64,000 bases of DNA from Roseiarcus sp963822215 (GTDB taxonomy: Bacteria; Pseudomonadota; Alphaproteobacteria; Rhizobiales; Beijerinckiaceae), in the NCBI GenBank assembly GCA_963822215.1, contig CAWGGX010000004.1:1-64000 (forward strand). Reading direction: 5' to 3'. The translations under genes were made by a program, and so were the position numbers. Of this stretch, positions 8,599-18,815 are shown piece after piece (the stretch's first letter is position 1; each line of letters starts with the position of its first letter). The notes beneath the pieces are model-generated. The model saw nothing but the letters and a program-made list of their open reading frames with translations, did no database searches and was not told the DNA's origin.

Positions 8599-9909
8599 TC
8601 AGTTCGCTTTGCCGTCGCAGACGCACCTGCGCCGACCATGGTACGGATAGGGAGGCGGCGTCCGCGGAGCCGATCCGGGCCTGCCGACCCGCATCGAGCC
8701 GTCGCCGTAGAGCGACCAGCCGGGCTTGCGCTCGAAGTGGCGACGCAGCCGCAGCAGGGCCTCCGCAAAGTAATAGTCGCCCCATATCAAAGCTGTGTCG
8801 GCGTCCGCGTCATGCGGGTCGCGACCGCTCGTCGCCCCTTGGGCCAGGACGGCTTCGCCGTGCACGGGCGCGCGGTAGGAGGCGCTCAGCGAGGCCAAGA
8901 TCGTCTCGGCCTCTTTCAGGTGGGCTGCTCGTTGGGATTGAGTGTCCGCGACCGCGCTCAGAATCGCCAGACCGTCGGCCGCGACAGCGGCTGCCGACGA
9001 ATCCCGGGGGGTCGTCGGCGCCATCGGGGCCTCAAAGTCCCACAGCGGGACCCTATCCGGAGGCAAACGCCGAATAAAACATTCGGCGACCTTCTCCGCG
9101 GCAGCCTCGAACGCAGGGCGCCTCGTCGCCGCGTAGGCCTCGGCGAGGCCGTACAACGCCCACGCCTGAGCGCGAGACCAAACCGAATTTTCGGATATGC
9201 CTCCGGTTTTGTCGTAGGCGCGCAGCCTGCCAGTGTCGGGGTCGTAGTCTGCGAGTTGCCGCACGCACCCGTCGCTGCGAATGAAGTCGGCTATCGTCGT
9301 CTGCGCGTGGCGAGCCGCGATTCCGCTCCAGCGGGGATCGCCGCCGTGTTTCGCGCCCCAGAACAACAGCCCCAGGTTCATCACGTTGTCGACGATGACG
9401 GGATAGCGCCACGGACCGAAATCCCAGGATCGCAGAGCGCCGACCTTTGAATTGAAACGCGTTGCAAGCGAAGCGCCGGCGGTCAGCAAGACGGACTTGT
9501 AGCCGGGGTCGCCCGTCAGCCGGAAGCCGTTGCCGAAACTGAGGCCGATCATAAAACCCAGATCGTGCGTATCCTTGCGCGCGGCCTGAGCCGCGAGCGG
9601 CGCCGTCCAGGCCTCAGCCGCGGCGCGCCACTCGGGCGAACCCGTCGCCTGATAAAGGAGCCAGAGCTCCCCAGGAAAAAAGCCGCTCGTCCAGTCGGCG
9701 GCGTCGACGGTCTTCCAGGCGCCGGTCTCGCCTCGCGACGTTGGATAGGCTCCCGGGGTGAGCGATGCGATGGTCTTGCGCGCCTGGGCCTCGATGAAGG
9801 CGAAATCGGATTGGATCCCGGTCAGGTCCAATCCGGCCGCGCGGGAGCCGGACGTTCCGATCGCGAGCAGAAACAGGAACTGCAGGGCGCCCCTGCGGAC
9901 GAACTCCAT
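8599..9909 (-). CDS. Glycoside hydrolase family 88/105-like protein, exported
   Basis: 436 residues from ATG 9909, chosen because it is followed by a signal peptide (MEFVRRGALQFLFLLAIG, cleavage near SRAAG). The (alpha/alpha)6-barrel features of unsaturated glucuronyl hydrolases are visible: WTSGFFPGELW, HDLGFM, the Asp region VDNVMNLGLLFWGA, and YDKTGGISENSVWSRAQAWALYGLAEAY. The family hydrates the double bond of unsaturated uronic acids at the end of polysaccharide-lyase products. The protein is expected in the periplasm. No lyase lies nearby, so the substrate is unknown. It is convergent with the PEP-CTERM gene. Confidence 0.88.
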   Translation of the reverse strand: MEFVRRGALQFLFLLAIGTSGSRAAGLDLTGIQSDFAFIEAQARKTIASLTPGAYPTSRGETGAWKTVDAADWTSGFFPGELWLLYQATGSPEWRAAAEAWTAPLAAQAARKDTHDLGFMIGLSFGNGFRLTGDPGYKSVLLTAGASLATRFNSKVGALRSWDFGPWRYPVIVDNVMNLGLLFWGAKHGGDPRWSGIAARHAQTTIADFIRSDGCVRQLADYDPDTGRLRAYDKTGGISENSVWSRAQAWALYGLAEAYAATRRPAFEAAAEKVAECFIRRLPPDRVPLWDFEAPMAPTTPRDSSAAAVAADGLAILSAVADTQSQRAAHLKEAETILASLSASYRAPVHGEAVLAQGATSGRDPHDADADTALIWGDYYFAEALLRLRRHFERKPGWSLYGDGSMRVGRPGSAPRTPPPYPYHGRRRCVCDGKAN

Positions 9910-10083
9910 CTCTGTCCCCGATCCGAAGAAACCACCGTGAAGACCGAAGCGACGCCGGACGACCAAGCCGCCTTGTCGAGGCGGCCACAAAGTCGTCCAT
10001 GGTCCAAAAGGCCGCAGGACTCGGCTGTCCTGGAGGCGCGCGCCTTCGGAGGATTATCGATAGGCCTGCCTGCGCGCGGCGCC

Positions 10084-10752
10084 TTACCCCAGATGCCTGC
10101 GAAAGAACGCCAGGGTGCGTTCCCACGCGAGCGCCGCGCTTGGGGCGTCGTAGCTCTCGCGGTGGTCGCAGTTGAAGCCGTGGTCGGCCGGGTAGATGTG
10201 GACGGGCACGTCGGGATGATTCGCCGCCAGCTCCTTCACGCCGGCGATCGGGATGTGCTGGTCCCTCTCGCCGAAATGCAGCATGATCGGGACCTTGGGC
10301 TTGAGGTCCTGCATCGCCAGGATCCGCCCGCCGTAGTATCCGACCGCGGCGGAGAGGCCGGGCAGGCGAGCGGCCGCCGCCCAGGCGACGGTGCCGCCGA
10401 AGCAATAGCCGACGATTCCGACCTTGCCGCCCTCGCTGGCGACCGCGATGGCCGCCGCGGCGTCGCGCAGCACTTGCTCGAAATCGAGCTTTCCCATCAA
10501 GGGCATCGCGCGGGCGCGGGAGTCCGCGTCGTAGCCGACGTCGAAACCCTTCTCGACGTGGTCGAAGATCGCCGGGGCGACGGCCAGATATCCCTCCGCG
10601 GCGAGGCGGTCGGTCACCTCGCGGATATGTGCGTTGACGCCGAAGATCTCCTGGATGACGATGATGCCGCCGCCCAGCTTGCCCGCGGGGTCAGCCCGCC
10701 AGGCGGCGATCGGCCCGGCGCCTTCGGGTATCAACTCGATCCAACGGCCCAT
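10084..10752 (-). CDS. Dienelactone hydrolase family protein
   Basis: 222 residues. The start at 10752 (MGRWIEL) is preceded by AAGGAG about 8 nt upstream. Alpha/beta-hydrolase residues of the DLH family are present: Cys nucleophile in VGYCFGG, Asp region in LHFGERDQHIP, and His in PADHGFNC; IIVIQEIFGVNAHI is the family's N-terminal block. Such enzymes hydrolyse dienelactones or related esters in the cytosol; the exact substrate cannot be told. It lies about 30 nt downstream of an EamA transporter on the same strand, a probable two-gene unit. Confidence 0.92.
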   Translation of the reverse strand: MGRWIELIPEGAGPIAAWRADPAGKLGGGIIVIQEIFGVNAHIREVTDRLAAEGYLAVAPAIFDHVEKGFDVGYDADSRARAMPLMGKLDFEQVLRDAAAAIAVASEGGKVGIVGYCFGGTVAWAAAARLPGLSAAVGYYGGRILAMQDLKPKVPIMLHFGERDQHIPIAGVKELAANHPDVPVHIYPADHGFNCDHRESYDAPSAALAWERTLAFFRRHLG

Positions 10753-10784
10753 GTCATTCTCCTTGCGTTGCGAAATCTTGCGCC

Positions 10785-11726
10785 TCACCGCGCCGCCGAA
10801 GCCCGGGCATGCGCCCCTTTTTGGGCAATCGCGATGCCGCCGACAACCAGGGCGAGCGCGACGATGTGATAGGCTTCAAACGGCTCGCCGAGCAGCGCCA
10901 CGGCCATGATCGCGCCGAATACGGGCACGAGATTGACGAACACGCCGGCCCGGCCCGGCCCGATCAGTTCAACGCCACGCATGTAAAACATTTGCGACGA
11001 GAACGCCGGGCCGAGCGCGACATAGGCGAGAAGGCTGAGCCCGAGCGAGGTCGGCCAGACGTAACCAGGAAACGCCATCTCCCAGATCATCAGCGGCAGA
11101 GAGGTCGCGAAGGCGGCGAGCGCCATGCCCGCCAGCAGGCTGAGGCCGGAAACTGGCGGACGTTCCCGCAAAGCCACGGTGTAGCCGGCGTAGAGGACCG
11201 CAGCGACCAGCATCATCGCGTCGCCGCTGTTGAAGTCGAGCGCCAGGAGCTTCGCAAAATCGCCCTGGGCGGCGATCGCGGCGACGCCCGCCATCGTGAC
11301 CACTGCGCCAAACGCTTGCAGCGCCCCGAAGCGAACCCCGAGGAACGCCCGCGCGCCGATAAGGACGAGCGCCGGAATGCCGCCCTGGATGATCGACAGG
11401 TTGAGCGCGCTGGTGCGATGAGCGGCGATGTAGAAGAGCGCGTTGAAGCCGGTGTAGCCCAGCGCGCCCATCGCGAGCAGGTAGGGCCAATGGGCGCGCA
11501 GCGCTGGCCAGTCGCGGCGCAACGACGGCCGAGCCGCCGCCAGGATAGGCGCGAGCGCCAAGAGCCAGCGCAGGCAGGTCGTCGTCATCGGCTCGATCTG
11601 ACCGACCGCCAGGCGGGCCACGATCGAATGGCCGGCCCAGATGAGTGTGGTCAGGACCAGGAGCAGGATCGGATTCGCCCAGATGGAGCGGAGGAGTCCC
11701 GCCCGCGGCGCGGTCGCGTCGGTCAT
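10785..11726 (-). CDS. EamA (DMT superfamily) transporter
   Basis: 313 residues from ATG 11726, with GAAGG 6 nt upstream; a TTG four codons earlier is less likely. About ten hydrophobic segments form the two EamA repeats (ILLLVLTTLIWAGHSIVA at the start; VFVNLVPVFGAIMAVALLG in the second repeat). It is an inner-membrane carrier of the drug/metabolite family with unknown substrate. The short C-terminal tail KGAHARASAAR is basic, as expected for the cytosolic side. It is probably co-transcribed with the downstream hydrolase. Confidence 0.92.
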   Translation of the reverse strand: MTDATAPRAGLLRSIWANPILLLVLTTLIWAGHSIVARLAVGQIEPMTTTCLRWLLALAPILAAARPSLRRDWPALRAHWPYLLAMGALGYTGFNALFYIAAHRTSALNLSIIQGGIPALVLIGARAFLGVRFGALQAFGAVVTMAGVAAIAAQGDFAKLLALDFNSGDAMMLVAAVLYAGYTVALRERPPVSGLSLLAGMALAAFATSLPLMIWEMAFPGYVWPTSLGLSLLAYVALGPAFSSQMFYMRGVELIGPGRAGVFVNLVPVFGAIMAVALLGEPFEAYHIVALALVVGGIAIAQKGAHARASAAR

Positions 11727-11890
11727 AGAAGCCTTCAAGGCGAGGAAAGCCGCGCCCGCCGCCGGGCCCTACGACCAGGGCGGCGACGCGGGACACAATC
11801 GCTACAGGCCTCGGCCGCGGATGGCAACAGCGCCCCCGCGCGACGTCGCGCCAGCGCCCGCGGCTCACGCGAATGTGCAGCGCGGCCGGA

Positions 11891-12793
11891 TCAGTCTCGC
11901 GCGACGACCGCCGCCGGCCGGGGCGCCTCGACAAGCCAGATGAGGCCGATCCGGACGTCGTTCGAGGCGAGCGCCCCTCGCGACGACGCCGCGACGGAGC
12001 CGACGCATCCCGTTGCGATCGACGCGCAATGCGCCCCGCCGACGGCGATCGAACCGAGATTGAGATAGCGGTAGCTCGCCTCGAGCTTGAGGTTCGGGGC
12101 GATGTCGAAGTCGAACCCGGCCGTTAGCGCCCAGGCGAAATTCGTCCTCGAGGCGTTGGAGAAGACCCCCCCGACCGGGGCAGTCGGGCCGGCGCCCGAA
12201 ATGGCGAGCCCCTGGTCTGACACGCCGGTTAGCGCATTGTCGGCGACGCCGACGCCGGCGCCGAGGAACGGCGTGGCGCCCCAGTAATTGCCGAGATTGA
12301 CGTAGCCGTTGACAAGCACGACGATCGAGGAGACTCCGGCCCTCAGACGGTCTTCGGCGTAAAGGGGATCCCCGCCGGCGGGCGTGGTCCAGTCGCCAAT
12401 TGCAAAGACCGACTCGAGTCGCCCGGCGAAACGATATTCGAGCGTCCCATCCATCCTGAACCAGGGGTTGAACACATAGCCGAGGCCGGCGTCGATCGTT
12501 CCGGACGGCGACAGCGTCGAGCTTCGAAAGGAGGAGACGGCGCCGGGCGAGACAAGACTGGCGGGCAGGCCAGGGAGGGCGCCTGCCGTCCAGAGATCGG
12601 GCGCCGCCTCGACGCCCGCGCCAATGTCGCCGCGCAAATACCAGCCGCTGAAGTCCTCGGACGAGGTCCCGACCGGCGGCAGGCTGGGCGCCGGGGGAAG
12701 GTCGACCGCCGAGGCGCATTCGACCGCGGCGAGGCTCAGGCTTGCGCCGATCGCCAGCGCCGTCCAATTGGCTGACCGTGTCCAATTGGGCAT
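11891..12793 (-). CDS. Omp25/31-like outer-membrane beta-barrel protein
   Basis: 300 residues from ATG 12793, followed by a clear signal peptide (MPNWTRSANWTALAIGASLSL, cleavage near ECASA). The mature part starts VDLPPAP, as in Rhizobiales Omp25/31 porin-like proteins, followed by DFSGWYLRGDIGAG and alternating aromatic strands (FAWALTAGFDFDIAPNLKLEASY). It ends IGLIWLVEAP without the usual C-terminal Phe. It is expected in the outer membrane, with a role in permeability or integrity. GAGGGG lies about 10 nt before the start. Confidence 0.88.
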   Translation of the reverse strand: MPNWTRSANWTALAIGASLSLAAVECASAVDLPPAPSLPPVGTSSEDFSGWYLRGDIGAGVEAAPDLWTAGALPGLPASLVSPGAVSSFRSSTLSPSGTIDAGLGYVFNPWFRMDGTLEYRFAGRLESVFAIGDWTTPAGGDPLYAEDRLRAGVSSIVVLVNGYVNLGNYWGATPFLGAGVGVADNALTGVSDQGLAISGAGPTAPVGGVFSNASRTNFAWALTAGFDFDIAPNLKLEASYRYLNLGSIAVGGAHCASIATGCVGSVAASSRGALASNDVRIGLIWLVEAPRPAAVVARD

Positions 12794-12966
12794 GACCGTC
12801 GTCCCCTCGTCCAAGGTCAGGGCGACAACCGCTCGCGCCCGCTGCACGACGCGGGACGCTGTCATGTCCGGCTTAAGAACTTCTTAAGCTTAACAGTTGG
12901 TTTTGCGGAGCGGACCGAGACGACCGCGGACTCGACCGAAGGTTCAGCCGCAGACGCCGAAACGGA

Positions 12967-12994
12967 AAGGCGGCGCCTGCCGGAGCGCCGCCTT
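12967..12994 (-). terminator. Rho-independent terminator of the PAP2-PEP-CTERM gene
   Basis: Perfect 10-bp stem AAGGCGGCGC / GCGCCGCCTT with an 8-nt loop. Read on the minus strand it is followed by TTCCGTTTC. It lies about 40 nt after the stop at 13033. Confidence 0.7.
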
Positions 12995-13032
12995 CTGCGT
13001 CTGCCTCCTCCCATCCTCGCGGACGTCGGCGT

Positions 13033-14623
13033 TCAGGCTGAGAGCGCGCGTTTCCTCTGCGCTGCGCGACGGCCGAGAACGCCGAGGCTGGCGAAGCCGA
13101 CAAGAAGTGTCGCCCACGTTGCTGGCTCGGGCACAGCCTCCACCTGGAGCGTCAAGCTCCCGGCGGGGTCGCCGAGCCAAAACTTGTCGTACCTGCCGCA
13201 TCCGTACAACCCGCCGCCGAGCGCCGAGCAGGCCGACCCGTCAAAGGAAAGCCCCGAGATATTGTCCGTCAGGCCGTCGCCGGCCGCGACGAGTTCGAAT
13301 GTGTTGCCGACGGCCAGGTTGAAGCCTTTCTTGAGCATAACATCGAGCGCGCCCTCGAGGTCGGACGTCCCGGTGACGGCCACCTGGCTGTAGCCCGTCC
13401 CCGGGATCAGGCCGCCGAGCGTGAAGCCGAGCGCGCCGCCCGCGGCGACGCCCAAGGCTCCCTCGATCCCAAACTTGCCGGTGACGTCGATGACGCCGCC
13501 CGACGCCACGGTCACGTCGGTCGTGACGAGGTCGCCGTCCGTCGCGTTCAGCGTTCCGGTGACGCCCGAGAAATAGCCGATCGGGGCGTAGAGGTTGATG
13601 CGAGACCAGTAGCTGAGCTCCGTGCCGACGAAGGCGGCGAGAGGCGCCGATTCGGTATTGGCGATGATCTGCTGGATGGTGCTCGTCGAAAGCTGACCGT
13701 TCATGCCGCTCGTCAGGCCAAGTTCGCCGGGCAGGGTCCGCGCCGCCTGGCTGCTGCCGCCGTAGACCGTCGCAAGCAGGATCGTCGCGTCCTGGCCCTG
13801 CGTGTCCGTCAGCGCCCCCGGCGCGTTGGCGACCGTCGGCAGGCCATAGGTCATCCGCGCGGCATAGACGGCTGCGTTGGCTGCTGACGGGGCGTAAGGA
13901 TTGACGTTGGCGCTGCTGGTCGCGCAGGTGGCGAGCGACGATCCGCAATTCGCGGCCGCCGCGGCGGCGGTTAGTTGCGTGGTGATCTCGCCCTGCGCGG
14001 CGCCCATCAGGCTCGGCAGGTTGACCGCCGTTCCCGTCGTCGCCGCGTTGTTGATGTAGGCCGGATTGGAGAGGTAGTTGGCGAGGTCGTAGTTAACGAA
14101 CGCGCGGCTGCCGATGATGTCGAGCGGGTAGTGCACCCCGACCACGATCCGGCTCTCGCCCATCTCGGAAGCGCGCACCAGCATCGACTGGTAGAGCTGC
14201 GGCGTCAGCATGCCGAGGAGCACGGAATCCGTGGTCGCGTAAGCCATGTGGCTGCTCGGGAACGACGGGTTCGACGACGGCTTGTCTGGGTTGACCGCGT
14301 TGGGATAAGCGCTGGGACTGTACGCCGTTTTTACCGTGGGATCGTAAAGGGTGTAGTTCGCTCCGGGAATATGCGGATAGGTCTGGTAGGGATGCGAATC
14401 CCCATAGGCGTTCTGGCCGGCTTGCGTGTTGGCGACCCCATAGGCGGTATCGTAGACGCTGTTGGTCCCGTTGGGCAGGCCGTTATAGGTTGGCAGCGTC
14501 GAACCCGACGGCGCCGCGGCGGCCCGCCGTCCCGTTCCATGTGCCGTTGGCGAAATAGAACTTGGCGATCTGCGAATTGCCGGTGGCCAGGCTATTGCCG
14601 GTAAAGCCGAAGGCGGTGGTCAC
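13033..14623 (-). pseudogene. PAP2/haloperoxidase-like PEP-CTERM protein, 5'-truncated and frameshifted
   Basis: The intact part (14247 down to 13033, extendable in frame to about 14525) carries the PAP2 phosphatase signature: PSFPSSH just before position 14247, then SRIVVGVHYPLD (S-R-x6-H-x3-D). It ends in the PEP-CTERM tag VPEPATWATLLVGFASLGVLG with an RRAAQRKR tail. Upstream, homologous sequence (SLATGNSQIAKFYFANGTWNGT) continues in another frame, implying an indel in the GC-rich run near 14520-14535. The frame then meets the end of the lysR-type gene with no signal peptide. The family comprises vanadium haloperoxidase/acid phosphatase-like enzymes. As it stands the protein could not be exported. 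Confidence 0.75.
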
Positions 14624-14633
14624 CTCGGGGGCG

Positions 14634-15497
14634 TCACGCTGCGCGGCGCGCGGGCAGGCTCACCGTCTCCCGGATGGCGTCGGCGAGCGCTTTCGTCTCT
14701 TCGCTGGGACGGCCCGGCGCGTGGATGAGCCCCATCCGGGTCAGCGGCAGTTCCGGAAGCCCCTCCGCGGCGCCGAGAATGCGCAGACCCTCGCCGACCA
14801 TCGATTCGGGCAGCGTCGTCACCGCGAGGCCAGCGCGCACGACCGCGCCGATGGCGGAAAAATTCTTCGAAAGGACCAGGTTGCGGGTCGGCCGGTCGGT
14901 CTCCGCCAGGGCTTCGTCCGCGTCGCGCCGCCATAGACAGGAGACGGCGCCGAGCGCAAGCGGGATCGGAGCGTCGCCCTCGACGTGGAAACGCTCGGCC
15001 GCGGCCCACACGAGCGGCTGCTCGCACAGAATCTCGAAGCCGTGCACGCCCGGATATTCGGTCACCAGCGCCAGTTCGAGCGCGCCCGCCGACACCTGCT
15101 GCACAAGCTCGGGCGAGCCTTCACACGACACCGACACCTCGACCAAGGGATGCTTGCGGCTGAAGCGGCCGAGGATATCGGCGAGATAGGTCTCCGAATA
15201 GTCGTCCGGAATGCCGAGCCGCACCGCGCCGCGCAGGCCCCTGCGCGACAAAGCCGCGACGGCGCCGGCTTCGATCTGCACCATGCGGCGGGCGAAGTCG
15301 ATCAGGGCTTCGCCCTCGGCCGTCAGCCGCGCTCCGCGGCCCTGCTTGACGAACAGGGCGCAGCCGAGCTGCTCCTCGAGCCGGCGGACGTGCATCGAAA
15401 CGGCCGACTGGGTCTTATGAACCCTCTCGGCTGCACGCGTGAAGGAGCCGGTGTCGACGATCGCCAGGAAAGATCGCAATTGATCGGTATCGAGCAT
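14634..15497 (-). CDS. LysR-family transcriptional regulator
   Basis: 287 residues from ATG 15497 (MLDTDQLRSFLAIVDTGSF). The N-terminal winged helix is clear (FTRAAERVHKTQSAVSMHVRRLEEQLG), followed by a substrate-binding domain with VRLGIPDDYSETYL. It is divergent from the DUF1127 gene and malate synthase, so either could be a target; this is positional inference only. The 3' end abuts the decayed PAP2 gene. Confidence 0.93.
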   Translation of the reverse strand: MLDTDQLRSFLAIVDTGSFTRAAERVHKTQSAVSMHVRRLEEQLGCALFVKQGRGARLTAEGEALIDFARRMVQIEAGAVAALSRRGLRGAVRLGIPDDYSETYLADILGRFSRKHPLVEVSVSCEGSPELVQQVSAGALELALVTEYPGVHGFEILCEQPLVWAAAERFHVEGDAPIPLALGAVSCLWRRDADEALAETDRPTRNLVLSKNFSAIGAVVRAGLAVTTLPESMVGEGLRILGAAEGLPELPLTRMGLIHAPGRPSEETKALADAIRETVSLPARRAA

Positions 15498-15677
15498 CGC
15501 AGTCCATCCGAATTTGTTATCGGTTTCCTTACAAACATTCGTTAGACCGATCAATCGAAAAGCGCTAGGTGTGAGGGGTTCACCGATTCGGAGACGGCTC
15601 CCCCGTTCGAATCTCTTCCACCGGCGCGACGTTCGCTCGCGCCGATAGGATCGTCATGCCCACCCGGGAGACTGACC

Positions 15678-15950
15678 ATGTTGTCCTTCTTCGCCAGAAA
15701 CGCTTCACGTGACGCAGCTTCGGCGCTGAGACGCGCCCTCAACTGGCCGGCCCGGGTCGGCGCCGCCCGGCGGACCATGGCCCAGCTTGCGCGGATGTCG
15801 GATTACGAACTGCGCGATATCGGCCTGACCCGTCAGGACGTCGCCGACGCGAACGCTATGCCGCTCGACGCCGATCCGTCGTCGCTGCTGGCGCGGCGGC
15901 GTGCGGCGCGCGAGCATGCGGCGGCCACAGTGCAGCGCCGCGCGGCTTAA
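15678..15950 (+). CDS. DUF1127 domain protein
   Basis: 90 residues. The DUF1127 (YjiS-like) motif is visible at about 33-60: RRTMAQLARMSDYELRDIGLTRQDV. Flanks are Arg/Ala-rich. GGGAG lies about 9 nt before ATG. In alphaproteobacteria small DUF1127 proteins have been linked to RNA binding and to phosphate or carbon adaptation; here the role is unknown. It is divergent from lysR and 84 nt upstream of malate synthase on the same strand. Confidence 0.88.
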   Translation: MLSFFARNASRDAASALRRALNWPARVGAARRTMAQLARMSDYELRDIGLTRQDVADANAMPLDADPSSLLARRRAAREHAAATVQRRAA

Positions 15951-16034
15951 GCATTCGGTTCGGCTCTCCTCAAGGGCGGCGAAACAGGTTAGGACAGGCT
16001 CCTCGGACCGTCGCCGCCCACACCGGAGGAGCCC

Positions 16035-17633
16035 ATGACCGCGCATTCGGCCACCCCAGGAGTCCACGTTCACGCCGAGACCGGCGGCCGCCAGGCGGAC
16101 ATTCTCAGTCATGAAGCGCTGGCGTTCGTCTCCGACCTTCATCGCCGGTTCGACGGGCGGCGGCGCGAACTCCTGGCGCGACGCATGGAGCGGCAGAAGC
16201 TGTTCGACGCCGGCCAGCCGCCGCAGTTCCTGACGGCGACCAAGGCGGTCCGCGACGGCGACTGGACCGTCGCCCCGATCCCGGACGATCTCCTCGACCG
16301 TCGGGTCGAGATCACCGGGCCGGTCGACCGCAAGATGATCGTCAATGCGTTGAACTCCGGCGCCAAGGTGTTCATGGCGGATTTCGAGGACGCCTCGTCC
16401 CCGATGTTCGCCAACATGATCGAGGGCCAGGCCAATCTCAAGGATCGCTGGGCGGGGGTGATCGACTTCACCGATCCGGTGTCCGGCAAGGCGTATCGTG
16501 TCGGGCCGAACCCGGCCGCGCTGATGGTGCGTCCGCGCGGCTGGCACCTGCCCGAGCGCCATGTCACCGTGGACGGCCGCGAAGTCTCCGGATCGCTGTT
16601 CGACTTCGGCGTCTATGTCTTCCATTGCGCCAAGTCCCAGATGGCCCAGGGCTCGACGGTCGCCTTCTATCTACCGAAAATGGAAAGCCATCTCGAGGCG
16701 CGCCTGTGGAACGACGTTTTCTCGCACGCCGAAGAGGCGCTTGCGGTCCCGCACGGGTCGTTCAAGGCGACGGTGCTGATCGAGACGCTGCCGGCGGCTT
16801 TCGAGATGGACGAGATTCTGTATGAACTGCGCGACCATATCGTCGGCCTCAACTGCGGCCGCTGGGACTACATCTTCTCGTTCATCAAGCGCCTTGGCAA
16901 GAATCCACAATTCCTGACGCCTGACCGATCGGTGATGACCATGGGTCAGGCGTTCCTCAACGCCTATTCGCTGCTGCTGATCAAGACCTGCCACCGCCGC
17001 GGCGCTTTCGCGATGGGCGGCATGGCGGCGCAGATCCCGGTCAAGGGCGACGCTCACGCCAACGATGCGGCCTTCGCCAAGGTGCGCGCCGACAAGGAGC
17101 GCGAGGCGGGCAATGGTCACGACGGCACCTGGGTCGCCCACCCGGACCTCGTGCCGGTCGCGATGGAGGTGTTCCACCGGCTGATGCCGGGACCCAACCA
17201 GCTTGCGGTGAAGCGGGACGATGTCGACGTCACGGCGGCCGACCTCGTTGAGATGCACAAGGGCAAGCGGACGGAGGAGGGCCTGCGCGAGAACATCCGT
17301 GTCGGCGTGCAGTATATCGAGGCGTGGCTGCGCGGGCGCGGCGCCGTGCCGATCTACAACCTGATGGAGGACGCTGCGACCGCCGAAATCTCGCGCGCGC
17401 AGGTCTGGCAGTGGATCCACTTGAAAGCCAGGCTCGACGACGGCCGCGAGGTGACGCCCGAGATGTTTCGCGCTGCGCTCGCCGCCGAGATGGAGCGGGT
17501 GAGGGGCGAGGTCGGCGTGACGGCCTACGAGGGCGGTCGGTTCCCCGAGGCGATCAACCTCTTCTCGGGCATGTCGCTCGCCGACGACTTTGAGGAGTTC
17601 CTCACCCTGCCGGCGTACCGGCTGATCGATTGA
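16035..17633 (+). CDS. aceB: Malate synthase A
   Basis: 532 residues, the length of the A isoform. Diagnostic blocks: VFMADFEDASSP, ITGPVDRKMIVNALNSGAKV, VRPRGWHLPE, LIETLPAAFEMDEILYEL, GLNCGRWDYIFS and GAFAMGGMAAQIP. The enzyme condenses glyoxylate with acetyl-CoA to malate in the glyoxylate shunt or C2 assimilation, in the cytosol. A strong GGAGGA lies upstream of ATG. No isocitrate lyase is seen in the window. The LysR-type gene at 14634 is a candidate regulator. Confidence 0.97.
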   Translation: MTAHSATPGVHVHAETGGRQADILSHEALAFVSDLHRRFDGRRRELLARRMERQKLFDAGQPPQFLTATKAVRDGDWTVAPIPDDLLDRRVEITGPVDRKMIVNALNSGAKVFMADFEDASSPMFANMIEGQANLKDRWAGVIDFTDPVSGKAYRVGPNPAALMVRPRGWHLPERHVTVDGREVSGSLFDFGVYVFHCAKSQMAQGSTVAFYLPKMESHLEARLWNDVFSHAEEALAVPHGSFKATVLIETLPAAFEMDEILYELRDHIVGLNCGRWDYIFSFIKRLGKNPQFLTPDRSVMTMGQAFLNAYSLLLIKTCHRRGAFAMGGMAAQIPVKGDAHANDAAFAKVRADKEREAGNGHDGTWVAHPDLVPVAMEVFHRLMPGPNQLAVKRDDVDVTAADLVEMHKGKRTEEGLRENIRVGVQYIEAWLRGRGAVPIYNLMEDAATAEISRAQVWQWIHLKARLDDGREVTPEMFRAALAAEMERVRGEVGVTAYEGGRFPEAINLFSGMSLADDFEEFLTLPAYRLID

Positions 17634-18815
17634 GCGCTGGGGCACCGCAACTCTTCGCACGCCCCGCCAGCCTTTCCTCATCTTCCCCAAAGGCCACAGG
17701 CACGATCAAACTGACCCGCAGGCAACGCCGGCTCACTTCAGTTCGAAATATTCCAAAGTGCCCCTGCCCTCAGTCTGCCGGTGGCCAGGTAGCTTAAGGG
17801 TAATTGGACTCTCGAAACGGGTATACCAGGGCTTCAACGACATGATCGTTGCTATTGTGCGCGTTGCAACCGGTTGATCTTCCAAGAGACTCGAAGACGT
17901 CAGCACGCGATCGGAAATCTTGAATGTCGCTTTGCTTCCATTCGCGGTGGCGAAGGAGACCCCGGACGCAATCGGCCGCTCATGATGTGGATCAGGGTGG
18001 CGCACGGGAGCGCCCTCGGCGGTGGAAACGTTTGGGGCAAAAGCGTTGACCTCCACGCCATGCTCGTCGCCGATGAAAAACAGTGGGACGCTGCTCCCGC
18101 CGACGGCGGCCTTGGCGTGGATTTCCGAGGCGATGATGGTATGGCCGCCGCTGAGCCCGCGTCCCCACCACCACTCGTCGAACAAATCCGCTGGCGACAC
18201 ATTGCCCAAATTGTGGTCGTGATAACCACTGCCCCCGACCCGCCGAGTCACGCCGTCGGTGGTCAAATTTCCAGAGATGGCGCCCTCAGGTACGGCGACA
18301 AACCACGCGAAATACTTGTCGCCCGCCACGATGTGGCCGGTGGCGGGGCGATAGGACGGAACCCTGCGGCGTAGGACGAGGTCACATCCCACACCTCCGG
18401 TGTCTTTGGCGTCCACGTGTATGGCGTAGGACTTCAGATTGCCTTCGAAGCGGTGCGGCCCTATCGCAATGTTGGCATGATCGCGCGCAAACGTCCCGGC
18501 TGCATCGAAAGTTCGCATGATGCGCCGGGTCGCCTTGCCCGGCGGAGTGAGCTCGATATCGACGGCCCGCCTATGGGAACCGTAGAGCCAATTGTCCCCG
18601 AACCAGACCACGACAACTGTCCCGTCATCAAGCAGCCCGTCGAAATACCACCACTCAAAATAATCTGAGGATTGCGGCGTTCGGCGGCCGTCCTCGCGCA
18701 CATGGATCTCCTTGCCGAGGCCGAAATGGGCAAAGTCTTCTGGGGCGGCAGCCAAGTGAAGCGCCTGCTCGTCGGCGCGCGCGTGAGAAGGCGCCACGCA
18801 CGACGCATAAGTTAA

